The notes below the pieces were generated by a model that was not told the origin of the DNA, made no database searches, and saw nothing but the letters and a program-made list of their open reading frames with translations. From an uncultured Prevotella sp. (lineage in GTDB: Bacteria; Bacteroidota; Bacteroidia; Bacteroidales; Bacteroidaceae), in the NCBI GenBank assembly GCA_946625715.1, contig CAMOTK010000035.1:1-12297 (forward strand): DNA of 12,297 nucleotides, in the 5' to 3' direction. The translations under genes were made by a program, and so were the position numbers. Position 1 is the first letter of the stretch. Every line of letters begins with the position of its first letter. Shown here piece after piece: positions 7,384 through 12,297 of the stretch.

Positions 7384-9774
7384 ATGAAAAAATATAGTTT
7401 ATTCCTCATGGCATTGCTGGCCGTCTCGGCCCTGACCGTGACGAGCTGTTCCGACAAAGACGACTTCGAGTCAGACGGCTACAACTCCGACCGCCTGTTC
7501 ATGCCTATGTTCCGCCTGGTACAGAACACTGGTACCAGCACGCTGGAAGACCCCGTTGGCTGCGGTGCTGCCTATCTCTTCGAGAATGCACCCAGCAACC
7601 GTAAGAACGACATTTGGCTCAACTGGTACGAAGTAGACGGCGCCAGCGGCTACCAGCTGCAGTGCTGCGCACGTGCCGGCGGCTGGGACGACCCCAACAA
7701 CATTGTGCTCGACATTGAGCTGCCGGCCGGTACGCACAGCTACCTGCACGAAGACCTGGCCTACAATCAGGGCTACTACTATGCCATCCGTGCCCTCTCG
7801 CCAAAGGGCGAGGCCTACCACTCCAAGTGGTACGGCAAGGGTGCCGGCGGCAACGACCTGCGCCACCCTGAAGACATGAGCCGCGACCGCAACAGCAGCG
7901 ACCAGCTGGTGAAGGACGCCCTCATGACCGGCGAGCGCTATGCCTATCCCGACCTGTTCTGGATTTCCGATGTGACCGAAAACTCGCTGAAGGTCTACTT
8001 CAACCGCGACATTGAGAACGTGGAGCAGGCCAAGAAGGACTATGCCAACTTCCTGAAGTTCGGCGGCGAAATCGACGAGGCCAAAAAGGTGTGGGTGTTC
8101 GACGAGATTGTGGTAGAGCCCACCACCGACAACCCCGGTCTGGAGACCATGAAGCACAAGATGGAGCAGGCCGACTTCGACCGCGGCTATGTGGAGTTCA
8201 CCGGTCTGGTGTCGAACGCCTCCTATCTGATTCAGGGCATGAACAACCACGTGGCCCGCTACTACGACCGCGACTACGGCAAGATTACGGCCCGTATGCA
8301 CGGCCAGAAGGGTGAGCCCTTCCTCGTGCGCACCGACCTGGCGCCCACCGACGGCGACTCGCTCTTCGTCACGCAGTACATTCCCGAACTGAAGGGACAG
8401 TACACCCGTCTCGACACCGTGCTCATCAACTACATGTCGGACAACACGATGGCCGAGGGCCAGATTTTCTATCTCGAAGGCGGCAAGACCTACTACATCA
8501 ACTCTACCGTGTCTATCACCAAGGGCTTCACCCTCGAGACCGACCCCGCCACGCTGTCGAAGGGCCGCGCCGTTGTGTTGCTCGGCCTGGGCTACACCTC
8601 TGAGGCCAAGACCGAGTACAAGGCCGTCAACTTCAACCTGAGCCGTCCGTCGGGCAACGCCTCAGAGAACGGCATGCAGTTCACCATCGACGACGTGAAG
8701 TTCAACAACATCAACTTCACCATGATGGGCTGGACCAACCACTTGGACAAGAACTCGAAGGTGGATGGCAACTCGAAGATGAGCATCAACGGCAACTACT
8801 TCATCAACATGGACTCGAAGGGCCTCTCGTTCTCGCTCAACGAGCTGGGCATCACCAACTGCACGTTCAGCGGCCAGGTGCGCGGCTTCATCCGCTTCCA
8901 GGGCTCCAACCGCCAAATCATCAGCCGCATCAACTGCGACAACTGCGTGTTCTACGACTGCGGTCTGTATGCCGACAACGGCGAGGGCTATGCCTGGTTC
9001 GACGGTCCGGGTAACAACAAGAACTCGAACTTCTTCCAGGACCTGAGGTTCACCAACAACACCATCATCGACTCGCCGCGCCGTGCCCTGGTCAAGGAAG
9101 CCGGCGACCTGTCGTGGCCTCGCAGTACGAAGTGGAACATCACCATCGAGAACAACACGTTCGTGAACTTCAACACCCGCAACACCCACAACACCCGCGG
9201 TTGCATCTTCGAGACCAACTATGCACCGGCCGGCAGCTCGTTCACGGTGAAGAAGAACCTCTTCATCTGGACCCGCAAGGGCGACAAGGACGACCGTGCC
9301 TTCAACATGAAGGGCATGACCTGCACCACGAGCAGCATGAAGTACGACTTTGCCGACAACTACTCGACCTACATCCCTGCCTGGGGCACGCACCCCGCTT
9401 CCGACGTGAAGAACTCCGACGTGCTCGACCACATGTTCACCAACAAGGCCTTCTACGACGGCAACAACGGTGCCGGTCGCGACGACGGTGAGATGAACGC
9501 CAGCGGCATGGCCGAGCTCCACATCAAGTTTGGCGACAACATCAACGGCAAGGACGACATGGTCGTTGAGCCCGATGCCGTGGGCTATCAGCTCAAGGCC
9601 GAAGAGCTCTGCAAGAACCCGCAGCCGCTCGACGTGAACGGCACGAAGAACATGAACCGCCACAACATCGACGGCTTCTACTACAACATGAGCGACCCAC
9701 GAGTGGCCAACCACCCGATTGTCAAGAAGAAGATTGGCGACCAGCGCTGGGCCACCGGCAAGGCTTGGAAGTAG
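7384..9774 (+). CDS. Surface lipoprotein with fibronectin-III-like domain and right-handed beta-helix (DUF4957/DUF5123-like), SusE-position glycan-binding candidate
   Basis: This 796-residue protein has a lipoprotein signal with lipobox VTSC (lipidated C22) followed by SDKDD, an acidic stretch like the Bacteroidota surface-export signal. Residues about 70-150 look like a fibronectin-III-like sandwich (WLNWYEVDGASGYQLQ, YYYAIRALSPKGEAYHS). Residues about 360-665 carry repeated short strands of a parallel beta-helix: INGNYF, ITNCTF, CDNCVF, FTNNTI, IENNTF, VKKNLF, with a stacked Asn/Cys position (N471, C493, C521, N559, N591, N625, N659). The architecture matches lipoproteins annotated DUF4957/DUF5123 beside SusC/SusD pairs, some in pectin loci; I assign this from memory of the family, not from a search. 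It follows SusD by 21 nt and ends 24 nt before a strong terminator, so it is the last gene of the operon. Its place suggests a surface glycan-binding protein standing in for SusE/SusF. I see no recognisable lyase catalytic motif, but a beta-helix could also be a divergent pectinase. Confidence 0.85.
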   Translation: MKKYSLFLMALLAVSALTVTSCSDKDDFESDGYNSDRLFMPMFRLVQNTGTSTLEDPVGCGAAYLFENAPSNRKNDIWLNWYEVDGASGYQLQCCARAGGWDDPNNIVLDIELPAGTHSYLHEDLAYNQGYYYAIRALSPKGEAYHSKWYGKGAGGNDLRHPEDMSRDRNSSDQLVKDALMTGERYAYPDLFWISDVTENSLKVYFNRDIENVEQAKKDYANFLKFGGEIDEAKKVWVFDEIVVEPTTDNPGLETMKHKMEQADFDRGYVEFTGLVSNASYLIQGMNNHVARYYDRDYGKITARMHGQKGEPFLVRTDLAPTDGDSLFVTQYIPELKGQYTRLDTVLINYMSDNTMAEGQIFYLEGGKTYYINSTVSITKGFTLETDPATLSKGRAVVLLGLGYTSEAKTEYKAVNFNLSRPSGNASENGMQFTIDDVKFNNINFTMMGWTNHLDKNSKVDGNSKMSINGNYFINMDSKGLSFSLNELGITNCTFSGQVRGFIRFQGSNRQIISRINCDNCVFYDCGLYADNGEGYAWFDGPGNNKNSNFFQDLRFTNNTIIDSPRRALVKEAGDLSWPRSTKWNITIENNTFVNFNTRNTHNTRGCIFETNYAPAGSSFTVKKNLFIWTRKGDKDDRAFNMKGMTCTTSSMKYDFADNYSTYIPAWGTHPASDVKNSDVLDHMFTNKAFYDGNNGAGRDDGEMNASGMAELHIKFGDNINGKDDMVVEPDAVGYQLKAEELCKNPQPLDVNGTKNMNRHNIDGFYYNMSDPRVANHPIVKKKIGDQRWATGKAWK
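9172..9198 (+). repeat. Three tandem 9-bp units in the beta-helix lipoprotein gene
   Basis: AACACCCGC, AACACCCAC and AACACCCGC follow one another directly and encode NTR-NTH-NTR (residues 597-605). Only one base differs among the units. They lie in a turn between the beta-helix strands ending at N591 and N625, where length change would be tolerated. Confidence 0.7.
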
Positions 9775-9798
9775 TTTCTGCCTGACATTCCTTTCATA

Positions 9799-9840
9799 AA
9801 AAGCGCCACGCACCAACCAAGTGCGTGGCGCTTTTCTTTT
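9799..9840 (+). terminator. Strong intrinsic terminator of the SusC-SusD-lipoprotein operon
   Basis: A perfect 15-bp stem pairs 9799-9813 (AAAAGCGCCACGCAC) with 9821-9835 (GTGCGTGGCGCTTTT) around the 7-nt loop CAACCAA, followed by a T-rich tail reaching 9840. It starts 24 nt after the lipoprotein stop codon. The A-run before the stem makes it partly symmetrical, but no convergent gene is present. The tail merges with the -33 element of the next promoter. Confidence 0.93.
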
Positions 9841-9868
9841 GTGGTGTCAGAAAAAAATTGTACCTTTG
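9838..9868 (+). promoter_or_regulatory. Consensus Bacteroidota promoter of the GH2 gene
   Basis: A -33 TTTG (9838-9841) and a -7 TACCTTTG (9861-9868) are separated by exactly 19 nt, the ideal Bacteroides spacing. The expected transcription start is near 9874, leaving a leader of about 25 nt before the ATG at 9899. With the terminator immediately upstream, the GH2 gene should be transcribed independently of the SusC operon. Confidence 0.78.
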
Positions 9869-9898
9869 CCCACAGAAAACTTAAAACCGTACAACTAT

Positions 9899-12297
<2,399 letters not shown>

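Noticed and set aside
8662..9816. A 384-codon minus-strand open frame opposite the beta-helix lipoprotein
   Set aside because: Its start lies within the terminator hairpin and its protein is Val/His/Ala-rich with no motif; it is a shadow of the sense gene.

Overview
The window looks like a chromosomal segment of a Bacteroidota bacterium, probably of the order Bacteroidales and perhaps Prevotellaceae. This rests on a SusC/SusD pair, lipoproteins with short signal peptides followed by acidic residues, starts with no Shine-Dalgarno sequence, and two promoters matching the Bacteroidota pattern TTTG-N19-TAnnTTTG. Coding DNA is GC-rich, especially at third codon positions, while intergenic DNA and the first codons of several genes are AT-rich. 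The genus is inference; the phylum is well supported.

Layout: (1) positions 1-1055 hold the 3' part of a superfamily 1 (DNA2/IGHMBP2-like) helicase on the plus strand. (2) Positions 1033-1821 on the minus strand encode an ABC transporter ATPase of the iron-siderophore/haem/cobalamin importer type. It overlaps the helicase tail to tail by 23 bp and has no permease or binding-protein gene beside it. (3) Positions 1822-2004 form an AT-rich divergent control region with a strong promoter for the rightward genes, a weaker one for the ABC gene, and an exact 11-bp inverted repeat near both predicted start sites. (4) Positions 2005-9774 form a three-gene operon: a SusC-type TonB-dependent transporter, a SusD-type glycan-binding lipoprotein, and a large lipoprotein with a fibronectin-III-like domain and a right-handed beta-helix. 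The operon ends at a 15-bp-stem intrinsic terminator. (5) From 9899 to the right edge is a secreted glycoside hydrolase family 2 enzyme, incomplete at its 3' end, with its own consensus promoter placed directly against the terminator.

Sections 4 and 5 read as part of a polysaccharide utilisation locus. The two lipoproteins would sit on the cell surface and capture a glycan. SusC would import oligosaccharides through the outer membrane using TonB energy, and the GH2 enzyme would remove terminal sugars in the periplasm, most likely beta-galactose. The substrate cannot be fixed from the window. A galactose-containing plant polysaccharide such as pectic galactan is a reasonable guess, because beta-helix lipoproteins of this kind occur in pectin loci. 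No regulator gene (hybrid two-component, SusR-like or ECF sigma/anti-sigma) is present.

I found no clearly new biological system. The items most worth a second look are the asparagine/cysteine ladder in the uncharacterised beta-helix lipoprotein, a run of eight C in the SusC signal-peptide codons that could switch the gene off by slippage, the inverted repeat in the divergent promoter region, and the stand-alone ABC ATPase whose Q-loop glutamine is replaced.
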